DNA from: Oryzomonas sp.
GTDB lineage: Bacteria > Desulfobacterota > Desulfuromonadia > Geobacterales > Pseudopelobacteraceae
NCBI GenBank assembly: GCA_031292255.1
Contig: JARLHN010000033.1
Location: 1-64,000, forward strand
Length of the DNA stretch: 64,000 nucleotides
Direction of reading: 5' to 3'
A model generated the notes under the pieces. The model had not been told where the DNA came from. It was given only the letters and a program-made list of their open reading frames with translations, and did no database searches. Below, one piece after another: positions 31,510 through 43,458 of the stretch. The translations under genes were made by a program, and so were the position numbers. Positions within the stretch are counted from its first letter, which is position 1. The number at the start of each line of letters is the position of its first letter.

Positions 31510-31713
31510 TACCGAGTCCGAATCCCGTGTCCCGTCCCACGGCTAACCGCACGGGGCGCTGATCGCTATCTTGACGAGGGCTCCGGCCTCCCCCTGCGGC
31601 GCCTTGGCGGTCCAACGTGCTCTGCTGATTGCCGTTGGCTCTACTGCGGCTCCTCAACGTACTGCCTGTATGCCTTCGCGCCTTGATTTCATCCTTGACT
31701 TGAAATCGGTATA
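31508..31713. repeat. Mosaic intergenic repeat, copy 5
   Basis: The left end (ATACCGAGTCCGAATC) is degenerate and the right end is CTTGACTTGAAATCGGTAT. It holds both modules: TTGACGAGGGCTCCGGCCTCCCCC with GCGCCTTGGCGGTCCAA, and GCTCCTCAACGTACTGCCTGTATGCC. It starts right at the cinA stop codon and fills most of the cinA-recA gap. Confidence 0.82.
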
Positions 31714-31801
31714 AAGCCTTGCGGGAAAAGCGCCGGATATGATACCCTGACACCCCTTTTCATCCCGTTCACGTAATCCCACTTTCAGGAGACAGACGAC
31801 C

Positions 31802-32809
31802 ATGCAGGAGAAAAACAAGGCGATTGAACTGGCTCTGAGCCAGATCGAGAAACAGTTCGGCAAGGGCGCCATCATGCGCCTGGGTAATGATGAAGCGTTG
31901 CCGGGCGTGGAGGCGATCTCGACCGGCGCCATATCCCTGGATCTGGCTCTGGGGGTCGGCGGGGTCCCGCGTGGCCGGGTGGTGGAGATCTATGGTCCGG
32001 AATCGTCCGGCAAGACCACCCTGGCGCTGCATATTGTGTCCGAAGCCCAGAAAACCGGCGGTATCGCAGCTTTCGTGGATGCGGAGCACGCCCTGGATAT
32101 CGGGTATGCACGCAAGCTGGGGGTCAAGACCGATGATCTGCTGGTATCCCAGCCCGATACTGGCGAACAGGCGCTGGAGATAACCGAAACCCTGGTGCGT
32201 AGCGGTGCCATCGACGTGCTGGTGATCGACTCGGTGGCGGCCCTGGTGCCCAAGGCCGAGATCGAGGGCGAGATGGGGGACTCCCATGTGGGGCTTCAGG
32301 CGCGGCTCATGTCCCAAGCCCTGCGCAAGTTGACCGGCGTCATCAGCAAGTCCAACTGCTGCGTGATCTTCATTAATCAGATCCGCATGAAGATCGGTGT
32401 CATGTTCGGCAATCCGGAAACAACGACCGGTGGGAATGCGCTTAAATTTTACGCTTCGGTGCGTATGGACATCCGCAAGATCGCCACTCTCAAGCAGGGC
32501 GACCAGGTTATCGGCTCCCGCACCCGCGTCAAGGTGGTTAAGAACAAGGTTGCTCCCCCCTTCAAGGAGGTCGAATTCGACATCCTTTACGGCGAAGGGA
32601 TCTCCCGCACCGGCGACGTGCTTGACCTGGCGGTGGAGAAGGGGATCATCGAAAAGAGCGGCGCCTGGTTCTCCTACGGCAAGGAACGGATCGCTCAGGG
32701 GCGTGAAAACTCCCGTACCTGGCTGACCGAACATCCGGAAACCCTGGCCGAGATCGAGGGAAAGCTGCTGGCACTGGTCAAGGGACTGGCGCCTGCCGAA
32801 TCAGCCTGA
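31802..32809 (+). CDS. recA: Recombinase RecA
   Basis: DNA-dependent ATPase for strand exchange and SOS signalling. It has 335 residues, slightly shorter than most because of a brief C-terminal tail. GPESSGKTT is the P-loop, FVDAEHALD the catalytic Glu region, [15 protein letters not shown] and [37 protein letters not shown] the monomer core with loop L1, and [37 protein letters not shown] the loop L2 region. CAGGAGACAGACGACC supplies the ribosome site. I do not see a recognisable LexA box in the short gap behind the repeat. Confidence 0.98.
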   Translation: MQEKNKAIELALSQIEKQFGKGAIMRLGNDEALPGVEAISTGAISLDLALGVGGVPRGRVVEIYGPESSGKTTLALHIVSEAQKTGGIAAFVDAEHALDIGYARKLGVKTDDLLVSQPDTGEQALEITETLVRSGAIDVLVIDSVAALVPKAEIEGEMGDSHVGLQARLMSQALRKLTGVISKSNCCVIFINQIRMKIGVMFGNPETTTGGNALKFYASVRMDIRKIATLKQGDQVIGSRTRVKVVKNKVAPPFKEVEFDILYGEGISRTGDVLDLAVEKGIIEKSGAWFSYGKERIAQGRENSRTWLTEHPETLAEIEGKLLALVKGLAPAESA

Positions 32810-32835
32810 TACCGGCCTGAATTGCGGAGGCACGC

Positions 32836-33990
32836 ATGGATCTGGACGAAATTCTGACTATCGCCGCCAAGGCCAAGGGCTCGGATATTCATATCAAAAC
32901 CGGCCTGCCACCCATTGTGCGCATCGACGGCCGGCTGCACCCCATCCCCAACACCCAGCGCCTTTCCCCGGATGTGGTCGTGGAGATGTGCCAAGCCATG
33001 ATGAACGACCGCCAGCGCCGCCTTTTTGAGGAAAATTCGGAGGTGGACCTGGCCTATGCCGTGCCGGGGCTGGGGCGTTTCAGGGTCAGCGCCTACCGTC
33101 AGCGCGGCACGGTGGCCATGGTATTCCGTACCATCTCCTTTGCCATACCGACGCTTGACGGCCTGAATCTGCCGCCGGTCTTGAAGAAGCTCTGCCAGGA
33201 AGAGCGCGGCCTGATCCTGGTGACCGGGACCACCGGTTCGGGCAAGTCGAGCACCCTGGCGGCCATGATCGATTACATCAACCAGAACCGTACCTCCAAC
33301 ATCATCACCATCGAAGACCCGGTGGAATTTCTCCACCGGGACAACAAGAGCATAATCAGCCAACGGGAGGTCGGCACCGACACGCCGAGCTTTTCCGCGG
33401 CGCTCAAAGGGGCCTTGCGCCAGGACCCGGACGTCATCCTGGTGGGGGAGATGCGCGATTACGAAACCATTGAGACCGCCATGACCGCTGCCGAGACCGG
33501 CCACCTGGTCATGTCCACCCTGCACACCATGGACGCGGCCGAGACCGTCAACCGTATCATCGGCGTTTTCCCCCCCTACCATCAGCGCCAGGTGCGCATC
33601 CAGTTGTCCAGCATCATCAAGGGAGTGCTCTCGCAACGGCTGGTGCCGCGGGCTGACGGCAAGGGGCGTGTTCCGGCAGTCGAGGTCATGCTCGGCACGG
33701 CCAGGATCAAGGAGTATATCGACGACAAGGAGAAGACCAAGCAACTCCACGAAGCCATTGCCCAGGGGTATGTCTCCTATGGCATGCAGACCTTCGACCA
33801 GTCGCTGATGAAGCTTTATACCGCCAACCTGATCAGCTACGACGAGGCCTTGCGCCAGAGTTCGAACCCGGATGATTTTGCCCTCAAGGTGTCCGGAATC
33901 TCCTCGACATCGGACGCGTCCTGGGACAACTTCGACTCGCAGCTGGAAGATGTCGGCGACCTCCGGAAGCTGAACATTGAAAAGTTCTGA
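32836..33990 (+). CDS. pilT: PilT-family twitching motility ATPase
   Basis: A hexameric ATPase at the inner membrane that depolymerises type IV pili. The 384-residue chain shows an N-terminal PAS-like domain (KGSDIHIKTGLPPIVRIDGRL), Walker A GTTGSGKSS with Lys137, the Asp box IITIEDPVEFLH, Walker B ALRQDPDVILVGEMRD, and the His box MSTLHTMDAAETVNRII. The C-terminal tail is longer than in the classic PilT and lacks the usual AIRNLK retraction motif, so it may be a PilT paralogue or PilU-like. recA precedes by 26 bp and recX overlaps its end. Geobacter genomes carry several pilT copies, one of them at this recA locus. Confidence 0.93.
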   Translation: MDLDEILTIAAKAKGSDIHIKTGLPPIVRIDGRLHPIPNTQRLSPDVVVEMCQAMMNDRQRRLFEENSEVDLAYAVPGLGRFRVSAYRQRGTVAMVFRTISFAIPTLDGLNLPPVLKKLCQEERGLILVTGTTGSGKSSTLAAMIDYINQNRTSNIITIEDPVEFLHRDNKSIISQREVGTDTPSFSAALKGALRQDPDVILVGEMRDYETIETAMTAAETGHLVMSTLHTMDAAETVNRIIGVFPPYHQRQVRIQLSSIIKGVLSQRLVPRADGKGRVPAVEVMLGTARIKEYIDDKEKTKQLHEAIAQGYVSYGMQTFDQSLMKLYTANLISYDEALRQSSNPDDFALKVSGISSTSDASWDNFDSQLEDVGDLRKLNIEKF

Positions 33991-34459
33991 GCCGTCGTCC
34001 CCGGAACGGGCCTTCCAGGATGCCCTCAAGCTGCTTGTTGCCCGGGATTACACAACGGCCAAAATGAGGGAAAAACTGGCGGCGCGAGGTTTTAACGAAG
34101 CTGCAGTGGAGATGGCGGTGGTCCGCCTGGAGGGGGAAGGATGGGTCAACGACCGCCGTTTCGCCGACCGCTTTGCCGAGACGGCCGTTGCCTGCGGTCG
34201 TTTTTTCGGCCCGCGCCTTCGTCTGGAAATGCGTCGTCGCGGGGTTCCGGCCGTGCTTATCGACGAGGTTTTGGGACGCCTGCGACTGGAACACGATGAG
34301 CAGGACGACCTTCGTTGCGTCATGGAACGCAGGTTTCCCGATTTTTCTTTTTTTGCGGCAAGCGACCGTGAAAAACGCCGGGTAATCGCCTTTCTGCAAC
34401 GGCGTGGTTTCGGGCTTGGGACGATCATGAATGTCCTGAAGATTGAGGGAATTGAGTAG
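33977..34459 (+). CDS. recX: RecX family regulator of RecA
   Basis: A 160-residue helical protein that binds RecA filaments and limits RecA activity. The three-helix repeats are visible: [49 protein letters not shown], and [22 protein letters not shown], then [23 protein letters not shown]. The frame starts with TTG at 33977, inside the end of pilT (14-bp overlap); no ATG is available near the family start. Position two genes after recA supports the call. Confidence 0.9.
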   Translation: MKSSEPSSPERAFQDALKLLVARDYTTAKMREKLAARGFNEAAVEMAVVRLEGEGWVNDRRFADRFAETAVACGRFFGPRLRLEMRRRGVPAVLIDEVLGRLRLEHDEQDDLRCVMERRFPDFSFFAASDREKRRVIAFLQRRGFGLGTIMNVLKIEGIE

Positions 34460-34487
34460 TTTCCATCCGGAAACTCCGGACGGAAAC
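34459..34487. repeat. Palindrome with AAACT loop, copy 2 (upstream of alaS)
   Basis: GTTTCCATCCGG (34459-34470), loop AAACT, CCGGACGGAAAC (34476-34487): a 12-bp stem with one mismatch. It begins at the last base of the recX stop codon and lies 40 bp before the alaS start. It may slow or terminate read-through from recX. A shorter form with the same loop is at 14185. Confidence 0.75.
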
Positions 34488-34526
34488 GGAGTAATATTAC
34501 CATTGATGCTGTGGATGAGGAGACCG

Positions 34527-37172
<2,646 letters not shown>

Positions 37173-37241
37173 CAATAACCTGAATTCGTGACACCTTCAC
37201 GGATTCAGGCATAATTTAGAACATGGTGAACAGGTTTCGGA

Positions 37242-38354
37242 ATGACTTTGCAGACGCTGCATAACGCGGACCCCAGGCAGCCGGACACGCAGGAAACGAT
37301 CCTGGTCGTGGATGACGAACCGGTCATCCGCGACTTGTGCGAAAAGTTCCTCAGTGAGTACCGTGTCCTTCTGGCCGGCAACTGTGCAGAGGCGCTGCAA
37401 ATCTACCAGAAGGAACATTGCGACCTGATCCTGACCGACGTGATGATGCCGGGCGGATCGGGCATCAACCTGCTCAGCCAGGTAAAAACGCTGGACCCCA
37501 ATGCGGTCGTGATCATCATGACCGGAATCTCCCAGAAGGATATCGTCCTCACCGCCCTCAGGGAGGGGGCGGACGACTTCATCAACAAGCCCCTCGACCT
37601 GTTGCAGCTCCTAACCGCCGTAGAAAAGTCTCTGGCCAGGAGGCGGCTCAAGGAAGAGGTGGCCAGCCTCAAGCAGCTTGATCGTTTCAAAAGCAATTTT
37701 CTTTCGTTGATCTCCCACAAGCTGCGAACCCCGATTACCGCTATCTCGCTCTTTCTACAAAATGTGGAACAGGGCGTCTACGACCTGGGCGACGAGGTCT
37801 TCCGCAAGAATATCAAGCTCGTCAATAATGAAGTCGAGTACCTGGGGCGCCTGGTGTCGGACCTGCTTTCCTTCAGCCAGGTCATGGAGGGGCATGAGGG
37901 GCTGAATCTCGAACCATGCGACCTGAACGGCATCCTTACGGAGATCGTAAATGCATTGCAACGCAAAGAGGGGATCGAAACCGAATTCCAGGTATCTCCC
38001 CTGCCTCTGCTGAATCTTGACCGGGGAAAGATCACCTATGCCTTTCAGCGGATCATCGAAAACGCATACAAGTTCACCGGGGAGACCGGGCGAGTGTCCA
38101 TTACGCTGTGCAGAGCCGGAGATACGGCTCAGGTAGTCGTCACCGATACCGGCATCGGCATTCCCCGCCAGGAGTTGTCCAAGGTGTTCGAGAAATTCTA
38201 CCAGGCCGATCCGGATAACGCCGGCCAGGTGCGGGGATTCGGACTGGGACTGTTCTATGCCCGGGAGTTCGTGCGCCAGCATGGCGGCTCCATCAACATC
38301 GACAGTGAACCGCAGCAGGGCAGTACGGTAACGGTGACGTTGCCGCTGCAATAA
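37242..38354 (+). CDS. Soluble hybrid REC-histidine kinase
   Basis: A 370-residue protein with an N-terminal receiver (ILVVDDEP, phosphoacceptor Asp in LILTDVMMP, FINKP) followed by HisKA (FKSNFLSLISHKLRTPITAI, His in SHKLRTP) and an ATPase domain. The ATPase domain shows IIENAYKF, DTGIGIP, FEKFYQAD, GFGLGLFYAREFVRQHGG. There is no membrane segment. In this REC-first layout the kinase may be controlled by another kinase or phosphotransfer protein. The standard SHELRTP motif reads SHKLRTP (Lys in place of the Glu/Asp next to the phospho-His), unusual because that acidic residue is the usual catalytic base; activity might be altered. It sits between alaS and argB, as a related gene does in Geobacter. 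Confidence 0.92.
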   Translation: MTLQTLHNADPRQPDTQETILVVDDEPVIRDLCEKFLSEYRVLLAGNCAEALQIYQKEHCDLILTDVMMPGGSGINLLSQVKTLDPNAVVIIMTGISQKDIVLTALREGADDFINKPLDLLQLLTAVEKSLARRRLKEEVASLKQLDRFKSNFLSLISHKLRTPITAISLFLQNVEQGVYDLGDEVFRKNIKLVNNEVEYLGRLVSDLLSFSQVMEGHEGLNLEPCDLNGILTEIVNALQRKEGIETEFQVSPLPLLNLDRGKITYAFQRIIENAYKFTGETGRVSITLCRAGDTAQVVVTDTGIGIPRQELSKVFEKFYQADPDNAGQVRGFGLGLFYAREFVRQHGGSINIDSEPQQGSTVTVTLPLQ

Positions 38355-38385
38355 CCTTTTGAGATTTTGCCTGCTTTACGGTAGA

Positions 38386-38418
38386 CTGCCAACTTTGTGG
38401 TTGGCAGTTTTATTTTTG
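38386..38418 (+). terminator. Intrinsic terminator between the kinase gene and argB
   Basis: ACTGCCAAC (38386-38394), TTTGTG, GTTGGCAGT (38401-38409), then TTTATTTTT. It lies only 20 bp before the argB start, so it could also act as an attenuator for the arg genes; no leader peptide is visible. Confidence 0.85.
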
Positions 38419-38438
38419 AGGGATCAAGGTACGGTTCT

Positions 38439-39317
38439 ATGGAACACCTGATTGGAAAAGCCAATACGCTGATGGAGGCGCTGCCGTACATCAGGCGTTT
38501 TTCCGGAAAGACCTTTGTCATTAAATACGGTGGTCATGCCATGGCGGACGAAAAGCTGAAGGCCTCGTTCGCCCTGGATGTGATCATGCTCAAGTCGCTG
38601 GGGATCAACGCGGTCATCGTGCATGGCGGCGGCCCGCAGATCAACCAGACCCTCGAACGTTACGGGATCGTCTCCGAATTTGTCCGCGGCATGCGGGTAA
38701 CCGATGCCGAGACCATGTCGGTGGTGGAGATGGTGCTGGTAGGCCAGGTGAACAAGGAGGTGGTCGGCTACCTAAACCAGCATGGCGGCCGTGCGGTGGG
38801 TCTTTCCGGCAAGGACGGGACGCTGCTCTTGTCCAAAAAACTGCTGCAGGAGGTCAAGGCGGAGGACGGCTCCCGCGATATGGTGGATATCGGTTATGTG
38901 GGCGATGTGGTCAAGGTCAACACCGACCTGATCAAGACCCTGGAGAACGGGAAATATATGCCGGTGATCGCGCCGATTGGGGTCGGCCTGGAAGGCGAGA
39001 GCTACAACATCAATGCCGACCTGGTGGCCGGCCGGGTGGCGGCGGCCCTGCATGCCGAGAAACTGATCCTGTTGACCGATATCGACGGGGTCAAGGATCG
39101 AAACGGCACGCGGCTCGGCAGCATCGCCGTGGCCGACATGCACCGCCTGATCGAGGAAGAGGCCATCACCGGCGGCATGATACCCAAGGTGGTCTGCTGC
39201 GCCGATGCCCTGAACGAAGGGGTCAGGAAGGCCCACATCATCGATGGCCGGGTGGAGCACGCCGTGCTGCTGGAAATCTTTACGGACGTGGGGATAGGGA
39301 CGCAGATCGTGAAATAA
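38439..39317 (+). CDS. argB: Acetylglutamate kinase
   Basis: Phosphorylates N-acetylglutamate in the second step of arginine synthesis. It has 292 residues. [10 protein letters not shown] is the nucleotide-binding start, [19 protein letters not shown] the substrate loop, [25 protein letters not shown] the dimer region, [29 protein letters not shown] the ATP site, and [14 protein letters not shown] the conserved end. The N-terminal helix ([21 protein letters not shown]) is the extra one found in arginine-sensitive hexameric enzymes, so feedback inhibition is likely. The ATG at 38439 has a modest AAGG upstream. Confidence 0.97.
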   Translation: MEHLIGKANTLMEALPYIRRFSGKTFVIKYGGHAMADEKLKASFALDVIMLKSLGINAVIVHGGGPQINQTLERYGIVSEFVRGMRVTDAETMSVVEMVLVGQVNKEVVGYLNQHGGRAVGLSGKDGTLLLSKKLLQEVKAEDGSRDMVDIGYVGDVVKVNTDLIKTLENGKYMPVIAPIGVGLEGESYNINADLVAGRVAAALHAEKLILLTDIDGVKDRNGTRLGSIAVADMHRLIEEEAITGGMIPKVVCCADALNEGVRKAHIIDGRVEHAVLLEIFTDVGIGTQIVK

Positions 39318-39355
39318 AGGGCGTCTTTTCCGCCGGCTGTGAACTGAGGCTGGCT

Positions 39356-39460
39356 ACCACCCCCGGCCCTTTAGGCCCCAGAGGGTCCTCCTAAACTAGG
39401 AGGGGAGGAAAAACGCCCAGTCCTTCCCTCTCCTTGATAAGGAGGGGGGCAGGGGGTGGT
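39356..39460. repeat. Pyrimidine-rich palindromic repeat between argB and argD, copy 1
   Basis: ACCACCCCCGGCCC at the left and GGGGGCAGGGGGTGGT at the right are inverted ends. Inside are CCTCCTAAACTAGGAGGGG and CCCTCTCCTTGATAAGGAGGGG. The second copy is at 48853. The type, CCTCCTTATCAAGGAGGGG-containing repeats, is widespread in bacterial genomes. No gene in it. Confidence 0.82.
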
Positions 39461-39511
39461 TGATCCTCCCTAACTGACGAAAAATACGTCTTTCATAAGA
39501 TAGGAAATGAA

Positions 39512-40708
39512 ATGAACTCACAACAATGGATAGAAAAGTCGGACAGATACATAATGAAGACCTACGGACGCTACCCGATCGTGCCGGTCAGGGGGCAGGG
39601 GTGCCGCCTGTGGGATGCCGACGGCAAGGAATATCTCGATTTCCTTGGCGGGGTAGCGGTCAACAATCTGGGACACTGCCATCCCGCGGTCGTCGCGGCC
39701 CTGCAAAAACAGGCCGCCGAATTGATTCACTGCTCCAACTATTACCAGATCCCGCAACAGATCGAGCTGGCCGAGTTGTTGTGCAGCCATTCCTTTGCCG
39801 ACAAAGCATTTTTCTGCAATTCCGGGGCAGAGGCCAACGAGGCGGCCATCAAGCTGGCAAGGAAATACAGCCGCGACAAGTTCGGCCCTGAACGCTACGA
39901 GATCATAACCGCCGCCGAGTCTTTCCACGGCCGCACCATGGCGACCGTTTCCGCAACCGGCCAGGAGAAAGTGCAGCGCTTCTTCGATCCCCTGCTGCAC
40001 GGCTTCAAACATGTCCCTTTCGACGATGTCGCCGCCCTGGAGGCTGCCGTCTCAGCCAACACCTGTGCCGTCATGCTGGAACCGATCCAGGGTGAGGGAG
40101 GCGTCAATGTGCCGTCGCCCGGCTATTTCCAGGAGGTGCGGCGCATCTGCGACCAGCACGGGCTGATCCTGATCTTCGACGAGGTGCAGGTGGGCATGGG
40201 CCGTACCGGCAAGCTCTTCGCCTACGAACACTTCGATGTGCTTCCCGACATCATGACCCTGGCCAAGGCCCTGGCCGGCGGGGCGCCCATCGGCACCATG
40301 CTGGCCAGGGACGAATTTGCCGCCGCCTTTGTGCCCGGCACCCACGGCTCCACCTTCGGCGGCAATCCCTTGGTCTGTGCGGCGGCCATCGCCACGGTGC
40401 ATACCATCCTGGAAGAGGGGATCCTCAATCGCACCGAGGAGATCGGCGAGTACCTTGTCGGCGAACTGGAGTCCCTGGGACGGAAATATTCCTTTGTCAA
40501 TGAGGTGCGCGGCATTGGCCTGATGATCGGTATGAGTCTGGCAATTCCCGGGGCCGGGATCGTCAAGAAGGGGCACAGCCGCGGCCTGCTGCTCAACGCG
40601 ACCCATGAAACGGTGCTGCGCTTCGTGCCGCCGCTGGTGGTCACCAAACAGGAAATCGACACAATGATTGCAATCCTCGACGGCATTCTGGCCGAGGTCG
40701 AGGCATAA
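39512..40708 (+). CDS. argD: Acetylornithine aminotransferase
   Basis: PLP enzyme converting N-acetylglutamate semialdehyde to N-acetylornithine; the class often also serves lysine synthesis. It has 398 residues. GGVAVNNLGHCHPAVVAALQKQ, FFCNSGAEANEAAIKLARKY (PLP phosphate site), ESFHGRTMATVSATGQ, LIFDEVQVGMGRTGKLFAYEHFDVLPDIMTLAKALAGG (cofactor Asp and Schiff-base Lys), and HGSTFGGNPLVCAAA are all typical. The start has a weak TAGGAAA upstream. argF follows after 11 bp. Confidence 0.96.
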   Translation: MNSQQWIEKSDRYIMKTYGRYPIVPVRGQGCRLWDADGKEYLDFLGGVAVNNLGHCHPAVVAALQKQAAELIHCSNYYQIPQQIELAELLCSHSFADKAFFCNSGAEANEAAIKLARKYSRDKFGPERYEIITAAESFHGRTMATVSATGQEKVQRFFDPLLHGFKHVPFDDVAALEAAVSANTCAVMLEPIQGEGGVNVPSPGYFQEVRRICDQHGLILIFDEVQVGMGRTGKLFAYEHFDVLPDIMTLAKALAGGAPIGTMLARDEFAAAFVPGTHGSTFGGNPLVCAAAIATVHTILEEGILNRTEEIGEYLVGELESLGRKYSFVNEVRGIGLMIGMSLAIPGAGIVKKGHSRGLLLNATHETVLRFVPPLVVTKQEIDTMIAILDGILAEVEA

Positions 40709-40719
40709 CGGAGGTAACA

Positions 40720-41631
40720 ATGGCGCGACATTTTCTGGCGCTGCACGATTACAGCGAGCTTGAACTCCACGGCATGCTGACCCTGGCGATGGAACTCAAG
40801 AAACAGCTACGGCAGGGGGTCCCCCACAGGGTTCTCGACGGCAAGACCCTGGCCATGATCTTCGAGAAGTCGTCCACCCGTACCCGCATCTCCTTCGAGG
40901 TGGGGATGTTCCAATTGGGGGGACACGGTCTCTTCATCTCCAACAAGGACTCCCAGATGGGGCGCGGCGAGCCGATCAGGGACACCGCCCGGGTCATGTC
41001 CCGCTACTGCGACGGCGTGATGATCCGGACCTTCGGCCAGGAAATCGTGGATGAATTCGCCCGGTATTCCTCTGTTCCGGTCATCAACGGTCTGACCGAC
41101 CTGTTCCACCCCTGTCAGATCATGGCCGACCTCCTGACGGTCATCGAACACAAGCGGACCTTAGAGGGACTCAGGTTCGCCTGGGTGGGGGACGGCAACA
41201 ACATGGCCAATACCTGGATCGAGGCGGCCGCCATCTTCGGGTTCGATCTGGCCCTGGCCTGCCCGGCCGGTTACCGGCCGGACCAAGCGGTGCTGGCGTG
41301 GGCCAACGCCAAGGCCCCAGGCCAGATCACCCTGGCGGACGGCCCGGAGGCGGCGGTCGCGGGAGCGGACGTGCTCAACACGGATGTGTGGGCCAGCATG
41401 GGGCAGGAGGCGGAGCAGATGGAACGGAAGCAGGCCTTTGCCGGCTACTGTCTGGATGACGCCCTGCTGGCCCTGGCCAAGCCGGACGCCATTGTCCTGC
41501 ATTGCCTGCCTGCCCATCGCGGCGAGGAGATCGCCGACTCGGTCATCGAGGGAAAGAACTCGGTGGTCTGGGACGAGGCCGAGAACCGGTTGCATATACA
41601 GAAGGCGATCATGGCGACACTCATGGGATAG
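40720..41631 (+). CDS. argF: Ornithine carbamoyltransferase
   Basis: Makes citrulline from ornithine and carbamoyl phosphate. It has 303 residues. [25 protein letters not shown] contains the carbamoyl phosphate motif [25 protein letters not shown] the next loop, [17 protein letters not shown] the HPxQ motif, DVWASMGQE the ornithine loop, and [13 protein letters not shown] the HCLP signature. GGAGGTAACA precedes the ATG. The stop codon lies inside the first unit of a 56-bp direct repeat. Confidence 0.97.
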   Translation: MARHFLALHDYSELELHGMLTLAMELKKQLRQGVPHRVLDGKTLAMIFEKSSTRTRISFEVGMFQLGGHGLFISNKDSQMGRGEPIRDTARVMSRYCDGVMIRTFGQEIVDEFARYSSVPVINGLTDLFHPCQIMADLLTVIEHKRTLEGLRFAWVGDGNNMANTWIEAAAIFGFDLALACPAGYRPDQAVLAWANAKAPGQITLADGPEAAVAGADVLNTDVWASMGQEAEQMERKQAFAGYCLDDALLALAKPDAIVLHCLPAHRGEEIADSVIEGKNSVVWDEAENRLHIQKAIMATLMG

Positions 41632-41823
41632 AAGCGCCGCTTTTCCGCCATCTCGGCGTTGCCCTGCGGGAATTCCTTGTGCGACGTGGCGCTGCCACGC
41701 CTCCGCGGATTCCCTTGGGCGCCTTGACCTGACGAAAAATCGACGCTTCTTGGGAGAGTTTATATTTGGGATAGAAGCGCCGCTTTTCCGCCATCTCGGC
41801 GTTGCCCTGCGGGAATTCCTTGT
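41625..41823. repeat. 56-bp direct repeat pair flanking the argF stop and filling the argF-argG gap
   Basis: Unit 1 (41625-41680) and unit 2 (41768-41823) are identical over 56 bases, beginning GGGATAGAAGCGCCGC and ending GGGAATTCCTTGT. Unit 1 includes the last codon and stop of argF, so unit 2 carries a copied argF end. Between them is the hairpin GTGGC-GCT-GCCAC (41686-41698). TTGACCTGA (41724 and 41830) recurs after each unit, so the true duplication may be longer and diverged. Confidence 0.88.
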
Positions 41824-41887
41824 ACGCCTTGACCTGAAAATCGCCGTTTTTAGCAATATTCATACAAACAAATTAAAGGAGAACCAC

Positions 41888-43117
41888 ATGGCAAAAACGC
41901 AGAAACAGGAAATCAAGAAGATCGTCCTGGCCTACTCGGGCGGCCTGGATACCTCCATCATCCTCAAATGGCTCAAGAACGAGTACGGCTGCAAGGTGGT
42001 CGCCTTTTCGGCCGACCTGGGGCAGGGTGACGAACTGGCGCCGATCCGCGAGAAGGCCCTGGCCACCGGAGCCGACAAGGTCTACATCGACGACCTGCGG
42101 GAAGAGTTCGTGCGAGATTTCGTGTTCCCCATGTTTCGCGCCAACGCCATCTACGAGGGGCATTACCTGCTGGGGACCTCCATCGCCCGGCCGCTGATCG
42201 CCAAACGCCAGATGGAGATCGCAGCCAAGGAAAAATGCGATGCCGTTTCCCACGGCGCCACCGGCAAGGGGAACGACCAGGTCCGTTTCGAACTGGCCTA
42301 CTACCACTTCGATCCCGCCATCAAGGTTGTCGCCCCCTGGCGTGAATGGGACCTGAACAGCCGCCAGGCCCTGGTCGAATACGCCAAGAAGAACGATATT
42401 CCGATCCCGGTCACCAAGAAGCGTCCCTGGTCGTCCGACCGCAACATGCTGCACATCTCCTTTGAGGGTGGCATTCTGGAGGACACCTGGGCCGAGGCGC
42501 CCGAGGAGATGTATGTGCTGACCACGCCGCCGGAAAAGGCACCCAACAAGCCCCAGTACGTGGAGATCGAGTTCAAAAATGGCAACGCCGTGGCGGTGGA
42601 CGGCGAGAAGATGACTCCGGCCCAGTTGCTGGCCCATCTCAATTGCCTGGGGGGGCAGCACGGCATCGGCCGTGTGGACCTGCTGGAAAACCGTTCGGTG
42701 GGGATGAAGTCCCGCGGCGTCTACGAGACCCCCGGCGGCACCATCCTGCGCGAGGCCCACTCGGCGGTAGAACAGATCACCATGGACCGCGAGGTAATGC
42801 GCATCCGTGACGGCCTGATTCCCGAGTATGCCCGGCAGGTCTATGCCGGCTACTGGTTCTCCCCCGAGCGCCAGATGCTCCAGACCCTGATCGACGACTC
42901 CCAGAAGTGCGTCAACGGCGTGGCCCGCATCAAGCTGTACAAGGGGCTTTGCCGTACCGTGGGGCGCAAGTCCGAGACCGACTCGCTCTTCAACCTGGAT
43001 TTCGCCACCTTCGAGAAGGACCAGGTCTTCAACCAGGCAGATGCCGAAGGCTTCATCAAGATCAACTCGCTCAGGCTCCGGATCAGGTCGCTGATGCAGG
43101 CCAACCGGAAGAAATAG
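41888..43117 (+). CDS. argG: Argininosuccinate synthase
   Basis: Joins citrulline and aspartate with ATP. It has 409 residues. [19 protein letters not shown] is the N-type ATP pyrophosphatase loop, [20 protein letters not shown] the second signature, [24 protein letters not shown] and [30 protein letters not shown] the substrate sites. AAAGGAGAACCAC precedes the ATG at 41888. An open frame reaching back into argF is accidental. A hairpin at 43151 follows. Confidence 0.97.
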   Translation: MAKTQKQEIKKIVLAYSGGLDTSIILKWLKNEYGCKVVAFSADLGQGDELAPIREKALATGADKVYIDDLREEFVRDFVFPMFRANAIYEGHYLLGTSIARPLIAKRQMEIAAKEKCDAVSHGATGKGNDQVRFELAYYHFDPAIKVVAPWREWDLNSRQALVEYAKKNDIPIPVTKKRPWSSDRNMLHISFEGGILEDTWAEAPEEMYVLTTPPEKAPNKPQYVEIEFKNGNAVAVDGEKMTPAQLLAHLNCLGGQHGIGRVDLLENRSVGMKSRGVYETPGGTILREAHSAVEQITMDREVMRIRDGLIPEYARQVYAGYWFSPERQMLQTLIDDSQKCVNGVARIKLYKGLCRTVGRKSETDSLFNLDFATFEKDQVFNQADAEGFIKINSLRLRIRSLMQANRKK

Positions 43118-43150
43118 GGGGTCTGGCGCGGGTTGTTTTCTGAGCAGACG

Positions 43151-43173
43151 GGGGCATGACTTTGTCATGCCCC
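43151..43173 (+). terminator. Terminator-like hairpin after argG
   Basis: GGGGCATGAC-TTT-GTCATGCCCC, a perfect 10-bp stem, followed by TTCGCC without a long T tract. Confidence 0.65.
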
Positions 43174-43458
43174 TTCGCCATAAGTTTGCAACCAGTAAAG
43201 CCGATCTATCGATACGAATGAGCAAAACGCCCACCCCGGCGGCGCTGGCCTGGTCCCTGTGTTTTTAAAAGCAGCAATTCCGGCTATTGACTTTGGCGCT
43301 TTCCGGTGGATAATTCATCCTTACAGCTTGCCCTACGGCCGCTCCTCCTGGCTGTGGGGCTTTTTTTGATCAAAATCAATACAAATCAGCGCCCACGAAA
43401 TTCTCCGCCACTTGAAAATCGATAATGTGCTATAATCGAAACAAATACGGAATGTGCC
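43174..43458. other. Gene-free region before the PilZ gene
   Basis: About 285 bases without a supported gene or terminator. The last 60 bases are A/T-rich and contain TATAATCG (43432-43439), a plausible -10 region about 20 bp before the PilZ start. Confidence 0.5.

Noticed and set aside
41621-41863. Minus-strand frame across the argF-argG repeat
   Set aside because: The repeated peptide arises simply from the duplicated 56 bases; no start signal.
41384-41887. Apparent 168-residue N-terminal extension of ArgG reaching into argF
   Set aside because: The extension is a different frame of argF plus the 56-bp repeat; the ATG at 41888 has a strong ribosome site and matches the family start.
41873-43234. 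453-codon minus-strand frame opposite argG
   Set aside because: Shadow of argG; no motif and no ribosome site.
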